This document shows positions 42,598 through 54,151 of a stretch of 64,000 nt of DNA, piece by piece. The DNA is taken from assembly GCA_903632075.3 (NCBI GenBank), contig CAHIKZ030002090.1:3890001-3954000 (forward strand). The letters run 5' to 3'. This stretch comes from Acanthosepion pharaonis. Taxonomy: Eukaryota; Mollusca; Cephalopoda; Sepiida; Sepiidae. A program made the translations under genes and the position numbers. Numbering within the stretch: position 1 is the stretch's first letter; the number at the start of each line of letters is the position of its first letter. The notes below the pieces were generated by a model that was given only the letters and a program-made list of their open reading frames with translations, ran no database searches and was not told the origin of the DNA.

Positions 42598-42832
42598 GAT
42601 CCCTCGGCAAGCTGGTTTGAATTCAGCGTCTTCCTTCTTCTAGACTAGTTGCCAAACCAAGGCTATAGAACTTAGCCTGTCCTGCTATTTACCCATTGCT
42701 GTGAGAAGAAGAAATAGATTCATACTTTTCCCAGGGTTATTAACACGTAAGTGAATGTGATATACTAGAACGGAATTCAAACTCGGCTCCCCGATTCATC
42801 ACTCCGAGCCGCTAACCATTACTCCACAACTT
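42598..42832 (-). mobile_element. SINE family A, best tRNA-like head
   Basis: Minus strand from 42829: GGAGTAATGGTTAGCGGCTC (box A within TAATGGTTAGCGG) and GGAGCCGAGTTTGAATTCCG (box B). The body 'cacttacgtgttaataaccc' and 'agcaggacaggctaagttct' follow as complements. Head and body are both complete; the tail is replaced by other sequence. Confidence 0.85.
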
Positions 42833-42939
42833 TCACAACTTCACAATAAATTATCTGGGATACGATTAAATAAGATATTCTTTTGCGGGCCTAAACACTG
42901 GAAAAGAGGAAAAGGTGACTGACTAAAACTTGGGCATCA

Positions 42940-43340
42940 GCTAAGTTACTTGTTTAAGAAATGAAAGACCAATAAATATAATAAATGCCGGAGAAGAATG
43001 GCAGAAAATTGCTGCCTGAAACAGAAAAAGTAATAACTGATGTTAGTGAAATGCGTTTGGAAACAAAATGGTAATTTATACTTTGAATAAGAGAAAGATG
43101 AAATTTCTAGGACACATGACGGGGATAGCGGGCTTAGAAAATTTGACACTCACAGAACATATAGAAGATAAGTGTGTCAGACAGAAATAGCAACTAACCA
43201 AAATCAAATGAGTGTAAATTGATATTAGCACAGAGAGTAGGACGTATGGTAAAAAAATTACTAAGAGCTACAGAGAAGAGGAAGTTGTGGAGAGCCAGAA
43301 TCGTTCACGTCCTGAAGAGATACACCATATAGAAGAAAAG
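42940..43340 (+). pseudogene. RTE-type LINE, 3' end
   Basis: RKMKFLGHMTGIAGLENLTL and TEHIEDK (43089-43170) match the family's C-terminal block. The copy ends 'cacgtcctgaagagatacac' at 43340 with a GAA-like tail. Confidence 0.85.
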
Positions 43341-43769
43341 ATGCACAGAACTGCAGAGAGAAAATCATTTGAAATAAACGTGCAACGAAGACAGAGAGAA
43401 AAATCTTATGATTGAAGTTGCTATAATTTACAAGAGTAAAAACAAAGCGGAAAGCATTTTATAAAAACAAGTTGGCAGAAGAGATGAGATTATCGATAAA
43501 CCAAGAAGAAAAGTCATTTATAGTGAGAATATCATAGCGTAAAGGAATATAATAGCAAAACAAACAAGCAAGAATCAATTTAGAAATAGAAGAAAGCTTT
43601 TAATAAGAGAAGTTATCATCGCAGTCATTATAAAATGAAAACACATTAAGAAGCTTGTAAAATTTCAGTGTGCTGTAACAAAAAACATTTAATTCCCGGA
43701 GAATATGTTTTGAACCATTTTAAATGATGAATTTGAATCTGCTTAAAATATCTAGTACTCGTAAATAAA
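43341..43769. other. Unassigned A-rich DNA
   Basis: No recognisable feature. Confidence 0.5.

Positions 43770-43828
<59 letters not shown>
43770..43828. repeat. (TA)n microsatellite
   Basis: About 29 TA units. Confidence 0.97.
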
Positions 43829-43832
<4 letters not shown>

Positions 43833-44408
43833 GTATTTAGGCAGCAATCCTTCATTTATGCACATTTCATTAAAAACGACAGACAAGGTACTACGGTTAA
43901 GCTTTTTATTTAATTTTTTCTTGTGTTCGAACAAGAACTTTCTTTTCTGGACAAAGAGTGTGTAAAAACTGTTCAAATGTTTTATAGTTCTGAGCGCTTT
44001 CGGCTATACCTTTAGCCATTATCAAGGATGATTTTATTTTTCAGTTTAAACGAGTGAGTGTGTTATCTGAATACTTTTAGTGTGTTATAGAGGTGTTTTA
44101 TTTTCCGAACACGGTTAGCATATTGTGGCCTTGTTTGTAGTTAATGTTGTTAAGAGTTGGCATTTTCTTTTTTATAATTAGGGCTTCCATTATTTTTAAT
44201 CTTTTTTTTTACAATTGGATGAGGTTATTATATTTGTGTTTTCTATTAGTGTGTTTTGAATGGAGTCTGGTTGGTTTGTGAGTGTTCTATAGAATATTTG
44301 GACAGTTTCTACACATTCTGTGTCCAAAAAAGAAAGCTCTTTTGCGAACACAAGAAAAAAAAATCTTAACCGTAGAACCTTGTGTGTCGTTTTTAATAAA
44401 ACATTCAT
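43829..44408. mobile_element. Penelope-like element remnant with inverted arms
   Basis: 43858-43982 and 44282-44408 are inverted copies (shared 'cgttttta(a/t)t...' and 'aagaactttcttttctgga' stretches). The minus strand of the left arm encodes VVFNEMCINEGLLPKYT, as near 13.22 kb. Between the arms, minus strand 44030-43996 reads TTGATAATGGCTAAAGG, TATAGCC and GAAAGCGCTC, a hammerhead-like layout with a 4-bp stem II and GCGC stem III. No RT or GIY-YIG domain remains. Class is inference. Confidence 0.5.
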
Positions 44409-44442
44409 ATATATATATGCATGATATATATATAAAAAAAAA

Positions 44443-45255
44443 ATAAAGTTTACTATATCAGAGAAGTGAATTAGCTATTTTTGCCGTAAGTGCCAAAAAT
44501 TTTACTTAAATAATATTTAAATATAAAATTTTAAAAATCGTAATAGACATATACTTGATGTGGAAAAATAATTTTACTTACAGTAAGTAATTCTAATTCA
44601 TTTACTTCTATTAAATGAAATATAGTCTATAAAAACTAACAATGGAAATATTTTAAAGTTGTAATTAAAATTGTAGTTAATTAAAATGAATTCTAACCTA
44701 AACTTCTTTTAAACTGTAATTAAATAAGTAAATAAAGTTTACTAAATCAGAGAAATGAATTAGCTATTTTTGCCGTAAGTGCCAAAAAATTTTACTTAAA
44801 TAATATTTAAATATAAAATTTTAAAAATCGTAAAATATATACTTGATATGGAAAAATAACTTGATTTACTAAAAATAATAATTATTTAAAGTATTAAATG
44901 AAATATAGTCTATTAACAATGAAAATATTTTAAAGTTGTAATTAAAATTTAATTAAATGAATGAAACCTAAACTTCTTTTAAATTGTAATTAAATAAGTA
45001 AATAAAGTTTACTAAATCAGAGAAATGAATTAGCTATTTTTGCCGTAAGTGCAAACATTTTTTTACTTAAATAATATTTAAATATAAAATTTTTAAAAAA
45101 CCGTAATATACTGTATGTGATAATAATTCTACAAACTGTAAGGGATTCTCATTACATTTAATTGTTCTTAAAAGAAATATAGTATATTAAAAATTAAAAG
45201 TAAAAATATTTCAAATCGTAGTTAAATAAAAAGTATTCTAACATAACCCCCCCCA
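44443..45255. repeat. Three-copy satellite, 270-289 bp unit
   Basis: Units beginning ATAAAGTTTACTA(A/T)ATCAG start at 44443, 44732 and 45002. Each carries 'gaattagctatttttgccgt' and 'ttacttaaataatattt'. The third is the most diverged and ends near 45255 in a run of C. AT-rich, non-coding. Confidence 0.9.
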
Positions 45256-45795
<540 letters not shown>

Positions 45796-46084
45796 TCTTA
45801 ATCAGCAAACGACATTCCAGATTGGGAAACGGATGACACACATGGGGAAACTTTTCACTTTTCTAGCATTCCTTTACTCCATTACTCGCTCTTTCCCTCT
45901 GGCTCTCGTGTCTTCAATATCCTAAAAGCAAGTATCAAATCTTTCAAGTCCTCATTCGCTAATTTCAATTTGAAGAAACCAAAGCATGTATTTGAGCTTT
46001 AAAGTAATTTAAATCGATTTTGTAATATGTAGACTGTTCACGATTAGAATGCTGTTTTTCATTTCAGATCACCCCAAAATGGGC
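45796..46084. other. Unassigned DNA
   Basis: No recognisable feature. Confidence 0.5.
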
Positions 46085-46214
46085 TCTTCGAGGAGGTGTA
46101 ATAGTTAGAAAGCTTGTCTCGCAAGAGCAATTACGACTGAGTAGTGAGTTCGATCCTCACTGGGTGCCCCATACTTTCGGACTTGTGCCACATCTAAGCT
46201 ACGCTTAGAAAATC

Positions 46215-46215
<1 letters not shown>
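46085..46215 (+). mobile_element. tRNA-derived SINE, family B
   Basis: GAGGTGTAATAGTTAGAAAG (box A), TCTCGCAAGAGCAATTACGA and TAGTGAGTTCGATCCTCACT (box B), with GGGTGCC following in acceptor-like position. The tRNA-like part is about 75 nt, but the cloverleaf acceptor does not close. A 'tttcggacttgtgccacatc' stretch follows, then a (TA)n tract (46217-46261) in place of the tail. Confidence 0.8.

Positions 46216-46216
<1 letters not shown>

Positions 46217-46261
<45 letters not shown>
46217..46261. repeat. (TA)n microsatellite
   Basis: About 22 TA units. Confidence 0.97.
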
Positions 46262-46263
<2 letters not shown>

Positions 46264-46274
46264 CAAAAAAAACA

Positions 46275-46700
46275 AAAAAATTACCTCATCATAGAAGATA
46301 GTCTATTTCAAGCCGTTTTGTGCGCGGCTATCATCAGCCCCTAAGTATCTGTGTCTCGGAGCATCGTTTTAAATTAATTTTCAATGTTAGTCTTCCTCTG
46401 GTAGACGTCTTGTTAATGAGAGTGGGTTTGTGTTAGCGATTGGTGTGTGGGGGGGTAAGATATCATATCCTGGGTGAAGTGTTCTGGGGTTGAAGTTTAT
46501 TTATAGCCAGAACCCTTGTTGTTTGCAGTTTAACATCAGTTCCTACTATATCGGTTCCTACTATGGGGCGTTTCTTATACAGGGCCCGAATGTGATTTTC
46601 TGGGATTCAAAGTAAATAGGTTTTTAGATGATAGCCGCGCACAGAACGGCTTGAAATAGATGTTGAGGCAATTTTTTTGTTTTTTTTGTTTTTGTTTTTT
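46275..46700. mobile_element. Repeat family C with inverted arms and hammerhead-like core
   Basis: Left arm 46284-46335 and right arm 46622-46670 are inverted complements (AAGCCGTTTTGTGCGCGGCT against AGCCGCGCACAGAACGGCTT). On the minus strand of the left arm, CTGATGA (46337-46331), a 5-bp stem II (AGCCG/CGGCT), GAAA and ATAGACTAT then C fit the hammerhead core and stem III; stem I is not convincing. Related copy at 57.14-57.96 kb. Possibly a Penelope-like terminus. Confidence 0.5.
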
Positions 46701-46872
46701 GTTTTGCTGTAAAAAATACACATGCTCTGTTAAAAGAAATTAAAAAAAAACATCAAGAAATCGAAAGAATAAGAAAATGAAATAAAAATGATAAATAGTG
46801 AGATCGATATATACTTCATAGTCATTAATTAAAGTGAGATTGTAGCTGGCCTACTGAATTAGCTGGTCCCGC

Positions 46873-46916
<44 letters not shown>

Positions 46917-47294
46917 TGGTAGGTAGTTAGGTAGATAGACAGATAGGTAGATAGATAGATTACAACAAACCGTTAGATACACGCACACATATACATATAT
47001 GTGTGTCAATGTGCCTAATGATCGAAAACTGCGTTTTTCATATCAATATCTTTCATTTGTAATGCATTTAATTCATTGTTAATCAAATACATTAAACAAC
47101 TAAAATAAAATTCAGCTGATGACTATTAAAATGATACGATGATACGACTAAACAACTGGAATTAGCATTGTCTACATCCTGGTATTTTTGGGAAAGCTGA
47201 CGGTGACGCCATGTATCGTCGCAGAGTTTATCCACAATTTTGACACCAATACACACCATCTTATTCGAAAATACATATGTATGTATATACATAC

Positions 47295-47296
<2 letters not shown>
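46701..47296. other. Unassigned DNA with (GATA)n at 46875-46963
   Basis: A GATA run of about 10 units plus degenerate continuation; otherwise nothing recognisable. Confidence 0.6.

Positions 47297-47368
<72 letters not shown>
47297..47368. repeat. (TA)n-(TG)n microsatellite
   Basis: About 9 TA then about 27 TG units. Confidence 0.97.
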
Positions 47369-48134
47369 TCCTTTATTCGCTTCATCCATCGGCTTTGCCT
47401 AGGTGCCTGTCATATTCAGTAAGATTCCTATGTTGTGTAACGGGATCCTCTATTTGATTTGCTTTCACATAGATCTTATTCTGGTAGCACAGGCTTACCT
47501 CCACAAGGATGTGCAGGGCACATAGTCATCATTTCTTCCTTTTGGCATTGAGAAGGTGTCTATAAAGGACTGAACTCACACGACTTTTAGCAACCGTTTA
47601 AGATACTAAATTGTATGTCGTTTGACAGGCAACAATTAAAACGAAAACGAAAAAGAAAAAGAAATATTGAAAAGGAAGAAAAACTGGTTCAAATGAATCA
47701 ATATATAATGCACGAACCAGTTTGAACCGGCATGAATGGGCTTTTCAGTCTGTTTTGAAAGTAAGCCTTGCCGTTCCGTCGAAGTGTTTCTGACGGTCGA
47801 ATCTCACGCGCGAACCTCTGGCATACAGTCCCTTTTGCTATCATTCGTCAATTATAGTCAGCGCCAGCAAAAGTGACCTTTAAAATACATTGAAAGAAGC
47901 CAAGAATATGTGGATCACAGAGAAACAGCCTCCAGTAGAGTTGAATTGTAGAGGACAAATCTGTAAGGTCAATGATTTTCTATGACTCAAAAGGAATCGG
48001 TGAGCTCAAAAAGAATAAAAGCTTTCTTTTTTCAATCAGTTCTTTGCAAACACTAAACAGGTTTGTTTACTCATACGCAATGACAGTTGCCGTCAAATCA
48101 CTTGTTTAATTACACACACGCACACACACATATG
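47369..48134. other. Unassigned DNA
   Basis: 47740-47950 is GC-richer; no homology seen. Confidence 0.5.

Positions 48135-48177
<43 letters not shown>
48135..48177. repeat. (TA)n microsatellite
   Basis: About 20 TA units. Confidence 0.95.
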
Positions 48178-48181
<4 letters not shown>

Positions 48182-48345
48182 GCAAAATTGTACAAATAGT
48201 GTAACAGCAAAATTGTTAAATCGTTATATTAAGTTTTGAACCGTTGTATCATAGAAATGATTAAAGATATCTTACTGGAATTCTTCGAGGTTTTATAACG
48301 CTATTGGACTCTACTTTGAGCAATAAGAATGCATAATTACTCTCT
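48178..48345 (-). mobile_element. Terminal part of Tc1/mariner-like family T2
   Basis: AAACAGCAAAATTGTACAAA and then 'cgttatattaagttttgaac' are the inverted equivalent of the right end of the 55.35-55.90 kb element, including 'ccgttgtatcatagaaatga'. The element start is doubled ('gtgtaacagcaaaattgtta' at 48200). No coding part. Confidence 0.7.
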
Positions 48346-48471
48346 AAGCATAACAGAAGGATCGTAATGAAATCGGTCATAAACGAAAATGATATGTTCA
48401 TCATTAATTAATCATAGCTAAGGATCGGAAGCTCATGAAGTATTGAAATAAAGTTCAAATATATATAAAAG

Positions 48472-49071
48472 ATGTTCAATAACTTGGGCCAATTTTAAAT
48501 GCGTATTAAGTTTAAGCGTCTAATGATATTTTTTTCTTTTTCTTTCAGATTTAACAACAAGTCTTTGGCAATTTCAACCATGGAACGATTAACAATCAAA
48601 CAACGTGTTAACGTTTCAAGAATGCAATTGGAAAAAATGTTCTTAAGTTCAAACAAATTGGATCGAAAGCAGATGTGAAAATATCACTGCGTGCTCGTTT
48701 ACGCCGTTCAGCTGAAAACATTGCTGCAGTGCACGAGAATGTGGCCGAAAATCAAGACATTCTATTCGTCATCGCGTGCAGGAATTGAACCCTCTACAAC
48801 AACGTTACATCGAATTGTCTCTACACAGTTTACATAATACAATTGACACAAGAATTGAAGCCTGATGACCATTGATACAATTAATATGCAACAAGCCTAC
48901 AACACTTAAAAAGCTGAAGGATGAGATAATAAGACATATTGGTGAGATCGATATTATTTTTCACACATAATTGCCATCATTTAATCCAATAAAGGAATAC
49001 ATTTTCACCAATAACACTGATTTAACACTGATTTATTTACTGCTGATTTTGATCCGTCTTAATGAAATACC

Positions 49072-49074
<3 letters not shown>
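48472..49074 (+). mobile_element. Mariner family M1, internally deleted, with transposase start
   Basis: Ends match the MITE at 21.28-21.50 kb (start 'tgttcaataacttgggcc', end complement of GGGTATTTCATTAAGACGG). MERLTIKQRVNVSRMQLEK begins at 48580 and reads as the helix-turn-helix start of a mariner transposase. Stops appear soon after, with later fragments such as VKTLLQ-like and ARAGIEPSTTTLHRIV. All catalytic motifs are lost. The 21.3 kb copy represents the next step of deletion. Confidence 0.75.

Positions 49075-49075
<1 letters not shown>

Positions 49076-49163
<88 letters not shown>
49076..49163. repeat. (TA)n-(TG)n microsatellite
   Basis: About 20 TA then about 23 TG units, abutting the mariner end. 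Confidence 0.97.
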
Positions 49164-49167
<4 letters not shown>

Positions 49168-49266
49168 CTCATCTTGAGATCACTTCAAGAAGAAGATATG
49201 ATGTGTGGAAAGGTGCTACGTTTTATCTCTTAAGGTGAATGCTAATTCACCTGAACAGGTAAAAAA

Positions 49267-49267
<1 letters not shown>

Positions 49268-49328
<61 letters not shown>

Positions 49329-49443
49329 CTGGCTGAAATTTTCACGAATTTTCATATGGCAAAAAACCACGAAAATATGTTGTTTATTTAAATTTTGGGA
49401 AGTGAGGCGTGCCAAGAACGTTTCACCATTCTCACACACACAT

Positions 49444-49523
<80 letters not shown>
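49268..49523. repeat. (TA)n, then (CA)n-(TA)n
   Basis: TA at 49268-49322; CA at about 49433-49459; TA at about 49459-49523. Confidence 0.95.
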
Positions 49524-49529
<6 letters not shown>

Positions 49530-49618
49530 TGGATGTGCATTTTATGGACTTTTATCAGTGTCTGGTCAGATTCTGTGTTTTCTATTGAGCATGTAAAATA
49601 TATGTACGCCCACATCTG

Positions 49619-49619
<1 letters not shown>

Positions 49620-49654
<35 letters not shown>

Positions 49655-49669
49655 TATATATATATATGT
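49620..49669. repeat. (CA)n-(TA)n microsatellite
   Basis: About 15 CA units followed by a short TA run. Confidence 0.95.
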
Positions 49670-50361
49670 TGAATGCGTATGTTAAGTTGCATACATCATT
49701 CTCTCTCTTTCGTGTGGTTATGCATGGATGGATATCAGAAGGTAGCAAAAGTCTTTGGCCGTGTGGGATGGCGATAAGCATCCAATCGAAGAATGAAAAA
49801 AAAAACAAGACTATATAATCAACTTCAAAGTACAGCAATGAAACCAAATAAAATAAGTAAACGAATTGGTTCTAGACATAACACGCAAGCAGTTGTGGGG
49901 AAATGTTGTTTTACTCTGGATTATCTATTTTCTTTCATCCCTGTTTTTCGCCTCGAATGGTTGAGGATTTTATTGAAGTGCAGCTGTGGTCACTGGCAGA
50001 ATATAATCAGCGTTTTGAGATCACTTTTTGACATCCGTTTTGATTACAAAATCGTGTTAGACTTTTACGAAGGTTTGTGTTAAGAGGTGACAATTTAACG
50101 TTGTTTAGGCCGCCAGATTAATCGGAGAAAAGCGACGTAATGTTTCAATGAATCTTGGTGCAATCGTGTGCAGTGAAGGGTTTATAAGGTAAAAGAAAGT
50201 ACACTGCAGGCAGGATCAGGAAAAAAGAACGCTTCAAAGGACATCGGGGTATAAATAACTGGGAATATTTTACCAGAAATCACTTGAATTGTAAATTTTA
50301 TGTTCTACTATGGCAATTTTAAAATTCTGCAGGGCCAGGCTATATGCTGATTGATACAATT

Positions 50362-50365
<4 letters not shown>
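49670..50365. other. Unassigned DNA
   Basis: A 96-codon plus-strand frame (49793-50083) has no recognised domain or neighbours supporting a gene. Confidence 0.4.
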
Positions 50366-50407
<42 letters not shown>

Positions 50408-50571
50408 TAATAAATCCGTTGGTATATAATCCAAGTAGATCTTAGAAATATGAAATATAAAAACTAATCCACAAAAAGGGAGTAATGTATTTATTATAAC
50501 AGAGTCAATAAACAGTAGTATACAATTCCAAATTACCTCATATCCTTTCATAATCCTTCAGGTAAATTTTT

Positions 50572-50618
<47 letters not shown>

Positions 50619-50684
50619 TATTTATTTGTATATACTTATTATAAAATGCAACATAAGACATATATATATATATAAGTGAAATAG
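50366..50684. repeat. Three (TA)n tracts in AT-rich DNA
   Basis: TA runs at about 50366-50402, 50580-50614 and 50658-50675. The intervening sequence is unassigned. Confidence 0.9.
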
Positions 50685-51110
50685 TTAAGAGGATTTGATA
50701 ATTAAGTAATTCATCTAGTCTGAAAGAAACCCCAACAGAATGGCACGGATGAGCGATTCCAATATTTGGAACTCCTCAGCAGTGCGCATCCACTACCGAG
50801 AATTGAAACCCTGACAGTTATGTTAACATGCAAAGGTCATACCAACTGTTCTAACGGGCCTCGGCGACGAAGAGGTTGCAAATCAGACTCAATGTAGCCC
50901 CGCTCGCTCACATATTCCGTGGTTGAACTCTGCTGAGTTTCTCTCTAACCATAGGACTGTGCCCCCACTGGAGCCACGACTACTATCACCAAGCCGCTCA
51001 AACTTGAGCATTAGAAGCCGGTTCAAGCAATGATATACAAATGATAGAAATTATTAGGAGGATTTGATAATTATAATTAAGTAATTTATTGAGTCTTAAT
51101 TATAATTATC
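50685..51110 (-). mobile_element. Retrozyme-like element, decayed copy
   Basis: Minus strand from 51110: the monomer start 'agactcaataaattactt', the conserved body (ACCGGCTTCTAATGCTC, 'agccgcgctcg'-like region), tRNA-like box A TTAGAACAGTTGGTATGACC (50857-50838) and box B GGTTTCAATTCTC (50810-50798). A damaged hammerhead follows (50785-50745), then the start of a second monomer ('cagactagatgaattactta', about 50726-50700). Repeat period is near 380 nt, as at 56.7 kb. This shows the element exists as tandem units at a second locus. Confidence 0.8.
50745..50785 (-). ncRNA. Damaged hammerhead ribozyme
   Basis: CTGAGGA (50779-50773) satisfies CUGANGA and stem II is present (GTTCC pairs with GGAAT), but GAAA and stem III are replaced by CGCTCATCCG. 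The second half of the catalytic core is lost, so it should not cleave. Confidence 0.75.
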
Positions 51111-51635
51111 AAATCCTAATTATCAAAATAACCCCAAATATACTAATTTTAGAAGCCCTATTTGTTAACCCCTCAAAATGTGCAACACCCACTATATATA
51201 TATAAATATATGAATGACTCATAAATAAATCCATAGACTGTAGCTGAATTTTTATCTGAAATTTTTGTTGTATAAATTTCTAAGTGATTAATATTCACCC
51301 CTGATCGAGGTGGACTGACACGTAAGAAAATTATGTTGAAAAATAAATATTTCTTGTCCAAAATAAATGTTTCGATGAAGCTATTTACAGATAATGGTTG
51401 CCAACGCTGGTCGGTAAATACGAGGAAGCGCTAAAAACTTTTCGCCCCTTCTCAAAAAAGATTTAATATTAAGTCATTTTGTCAGATTTCTGGAAGTGGG
51501 TTGGGCTGCGAAGTTTTCCTTTATTTTTGGGTCCGTAAAAGATTTCATTATAATTGTTAAAGTCTTAAAACAAAATCATATTTTGTCCGACTCTAGATCG
51601 TGGTTTATTTCGAAATGTGTCTTTCACGAAACTCA
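51111..51635. other. Unassigned AT-rich DNA
   Basis: Contains an inverted AT-rich pair (ATTATAATTATCAAATCCTA region near 51060-51120). No coding feature. Confidence 0.5.
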
Positions 51636-51876
51636 AAAAAAAAAAAAAAAAAAAAAAAGGACGAAACGAAATAGAACAAATAAAGTACGTGTTTAGAAAA
51701 GCCAAGCAAAAAGAGTTGAAGAAAAGGCAGATATCGAAAAAAGCCGACAGAAAATGTCAGCGGAAGTAGTGGATTGGAAGATAAATGGACGATCGAAAAA
51801 GCCCGTGTCCGTAGGAGTGTTGACCGGACTTTTGAAAAAAGGTAGAAAACAGATATCTAAAACAATCAGACGGGCA

Positions 51877-51936
<60 letters not shown>

Positions 51937-52368
51937 AGAGATAAAAAAGATTAAAGAATCGTTTGAAGAACGTAAGTAAAATATATATAGAAAAAAACAA
52001 AGAAATGGAGAATATGGTACAAAGAAAAACACTACATGAGAAAGAAAAAGAGAAAGAACAAGAGGTTCACTGTATGAAAGAAGAGGAAAAGAAATATGAA
52101 AACAAAGAAATAATATCGTATAAAGTAAAAGAATGAAAATAAAAAATAAATTCAGAATAAGGTAAAAGAGAAAGTATATAGAAGAAAGAAAGAAGTCTAT
52201 GTAAAATGAAAGAATATCATAAGAAAGAAATATATATCTAAAGAAATAGAGAATATAATAAAAAAGAAAGAAAGAAAATAGAATGGTTTACAAAATTAAA
52301 GAAGAAGATAAATATAAATAGAAAGAAAGAATACGATTAAAAAAATTAGGAATAAGGTAAAAAAGGAA
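51636..52368. repeat. Purine-rich DNA: poly(A), (GAAA)n and degenerate A/G runs
   Basis: Poly(A) of 22 at 51637-51658, about 13 GAAA units at 51879-51936, then loosely repetitive A/G sequence. Confidence 0.85.
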
Positions 52369-52795
52369 AGAGAAAAATATAGAAGAAAAGAAAAAAGGAA
52401 AGAAAAAGGAAAGAAAAAAATAAAGAAAATATAGAAGAAAAAAGAAAAAAAAAGGAAAAAAAAAATAGAAGAAAAAAAAAAGGAAAAGAAAAATATAGAA
52501 GAAAAGAAAAAAGGAAAGAAAAAAATAGAAGAAAAGAAAAGAAAAAAAAAGGAAAAGAAAAAAAAATATAGAAGAAAAGAAAAAAGGAAAAAATATAGAA
52601 GAAAAGAAAAAAGGAAAGAAAAATATAGAAGAAAAGAAAAAAAGGAAAGAAAAAATATAGAAGAAAAGAAAAAAAGGAAAGAGAAAAATATAGAAGAAAA
52701 GAAAAAAAAGGAAAGAAAAAATATAGAAGAAAAGAAAAAAAGGAAAGAAAAAAATATAGAAGAAAAGAAAAAAAAGGAAAGAAGTGTTTCTACAC
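52369..52795. repeat. Polypurine minisatellite, unit about 30 bp
   Basis: Units with core 'aaaaatatagaagaaaagaa' followed by AAAGGAAAG recur about every 25-35 bp, at least 12 times. The long Phe/Ser-rich minus-strand frame is a translation of this repeat. Confidence 0.9.
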
Positions 52796-52954
52796 TGAAA
52801 AAGAATAGTGTGCGTTTATTCAATAAATAATAATCATTTATTCAATCTTTGAGGGTAGATTACTGTCGTTATCCTGTCATTGTATCGGGATGTCGTGGAA
52901 TCTCTCGTCTTGTTCTTTTTTGATACTCCCTTGTTTCCATTGTGTCTAAGTAGG
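52796..52954. other. Unassigned DNA
   Basis: No recognisable feature. Confidence 0.5.
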
Positions 52955-53035
52955 CATTACTCGGCCCAGGAACTTAACCCACAATTACATTGTCACCAAA
53001 CCCAGAAGCAACCGTTTTGATCCACTAGGCTATTA
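52955..53035 (-). mobile_element. tRNA-like SINE head (family C type)
   Basis: Minus strand: TAATAGCCTAGTGGATCAAA (box A) and TGTGGGTTAAGTTCCTGGGC (box B). Confidence 0.65.
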
Positions 53036-53110
53036 CTATTGCGGACCTAACAGTCGAAACGTTGTTATAATAACAACAAAAATAAGGAAAATAATCCGAA
53101 TGTAAAAAAA
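53036..53110 (+). repeat. Family P1 repeat, fragment
   Basis: GTCGAAACGTTGTTATAATA and 'ataatccgaatgtaaa' match the 3' side of the hammerhead-like repeats at 3.5 and 63.4 kb. The CUGANGA side is lost. Confidence 0.5.
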
Positions 53111-53660
53111 AAAAAATCTATAGGAAAGAATGGTTTCTGAAACAGTTTCCAACCAAGGTTACTTGGTCAGTGTTCGAACTTGGTTAAAAGCAAAGTTGTA
53201 AGGTCGACACAATAATGATTTCTTTCCCACTATTTGGCCTTGTGCTGCCACTAAGTGAGAGAAAGTTAATATGCAAGAAAATACAAAAAAATAACAACAA
53301 AAAACCTCTGCTACATAAAAAAATAGACAGATCACGACTGTGGTGCCATGAAGTTACACTTGAAAGCGGCTCAAAGCGAAGATGAAAGAAGTCGGATAAA
53401 GAAAAGAAAATACCCAAAAACTGATATTGAAAACATGATTAAAGGAAAGATCGTTCTCCTCAGAAGGAAAAATTGGAAGAATTGTTGATGGGAGGAAAAC
53501 AGAAAAAAAGAAGCACAAGAAAAGAAGAAAGACAACTAAAACGTGTAAAAAAAAAACAAAAAAAACAAATCAAAACAGGAAAAACAAACAAATGAGAAAG
53601 AAAACAAAAGTTCATACTTTTGTATTCTCCTGTTTAAATACATCTGTTTCTAATATGCAA
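53111..53660. other. Unassigned A-rich DNA
   Basis: No recognisable feature. Confidence 0.5.
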
Positions 53661-53661
53661 A

Positions 53662-53965
53662 AGGAAGCTCGCATAGGCGTAGTGGTTAGAAAGGTAGTAT
53701 TGAAAAACATTATCAATGTCATGATGCTCAAAACCTTTGTTCCCATACCAGACTAACCTAAACAGAACCCCTGCACTGGGGAAATGGTTGCTACCAAAGA
53801 TTATTATTAAAGCCATGGTCTACAACGCCCATGTCATTGTGTCAAACTAGGCTAGGTCTTAGTGTAATGGTTAACAAGCTGATCTCGGAGGCCGTTAATA
53901 CTGCAGTATTTCGATTCTCGTCAGAATCCTAATATTGTAAGCTTGTGCGAAACTAAATAAGAAAC
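53662..53965 (+). mobile_element. Two tRNA-like SINE heads, family B
   Basis: First head: GGCGTAGTGGTTAGAAAGG (53676; box A) with a degenerate box B. Second head: TAGTGTAATGGTTAACAAGC (53861) and GTATTTCGATTCTCGTC (53906). 'ttgtgcgaaactaaat' after the second matches the family's post-head stretch. Confidence 0.65.
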
Positions 53966-54151
53966 CTTGCTTTCTCATCTAGACTATCATTATTATTTCA
54001 ATCTGTGTGATATTCATTATGTAAAATATCTTTGTGTCTTTGTTCCAGCTTAACTGCCAGACTATGAGAACATGGATAGCTACTAAAATTCTTCGAAGCT
54101 TCACAGCGAGAGGCGAACAGGATTAAAATATAGAAATGTCCAGTTTTAATG
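53966..54151. other. Unassigned DNA
   Basis: No recognisable feature. Confidence 0.5.

Noticed and set aside
42760..42829. Possible tRNA gene
   Set aside because: Box A and B are good but the acceptor stem does not close, and the SINE body follows directly; the same applies at 4.96, 27.5, 40.3, 46.1 and 53.9 kb.
52296..52823. A 175-codon Phe/Ser-rich minus-strand frame
   Set aside because: Translation of the polypurine minisatellite; no complexity or domain.
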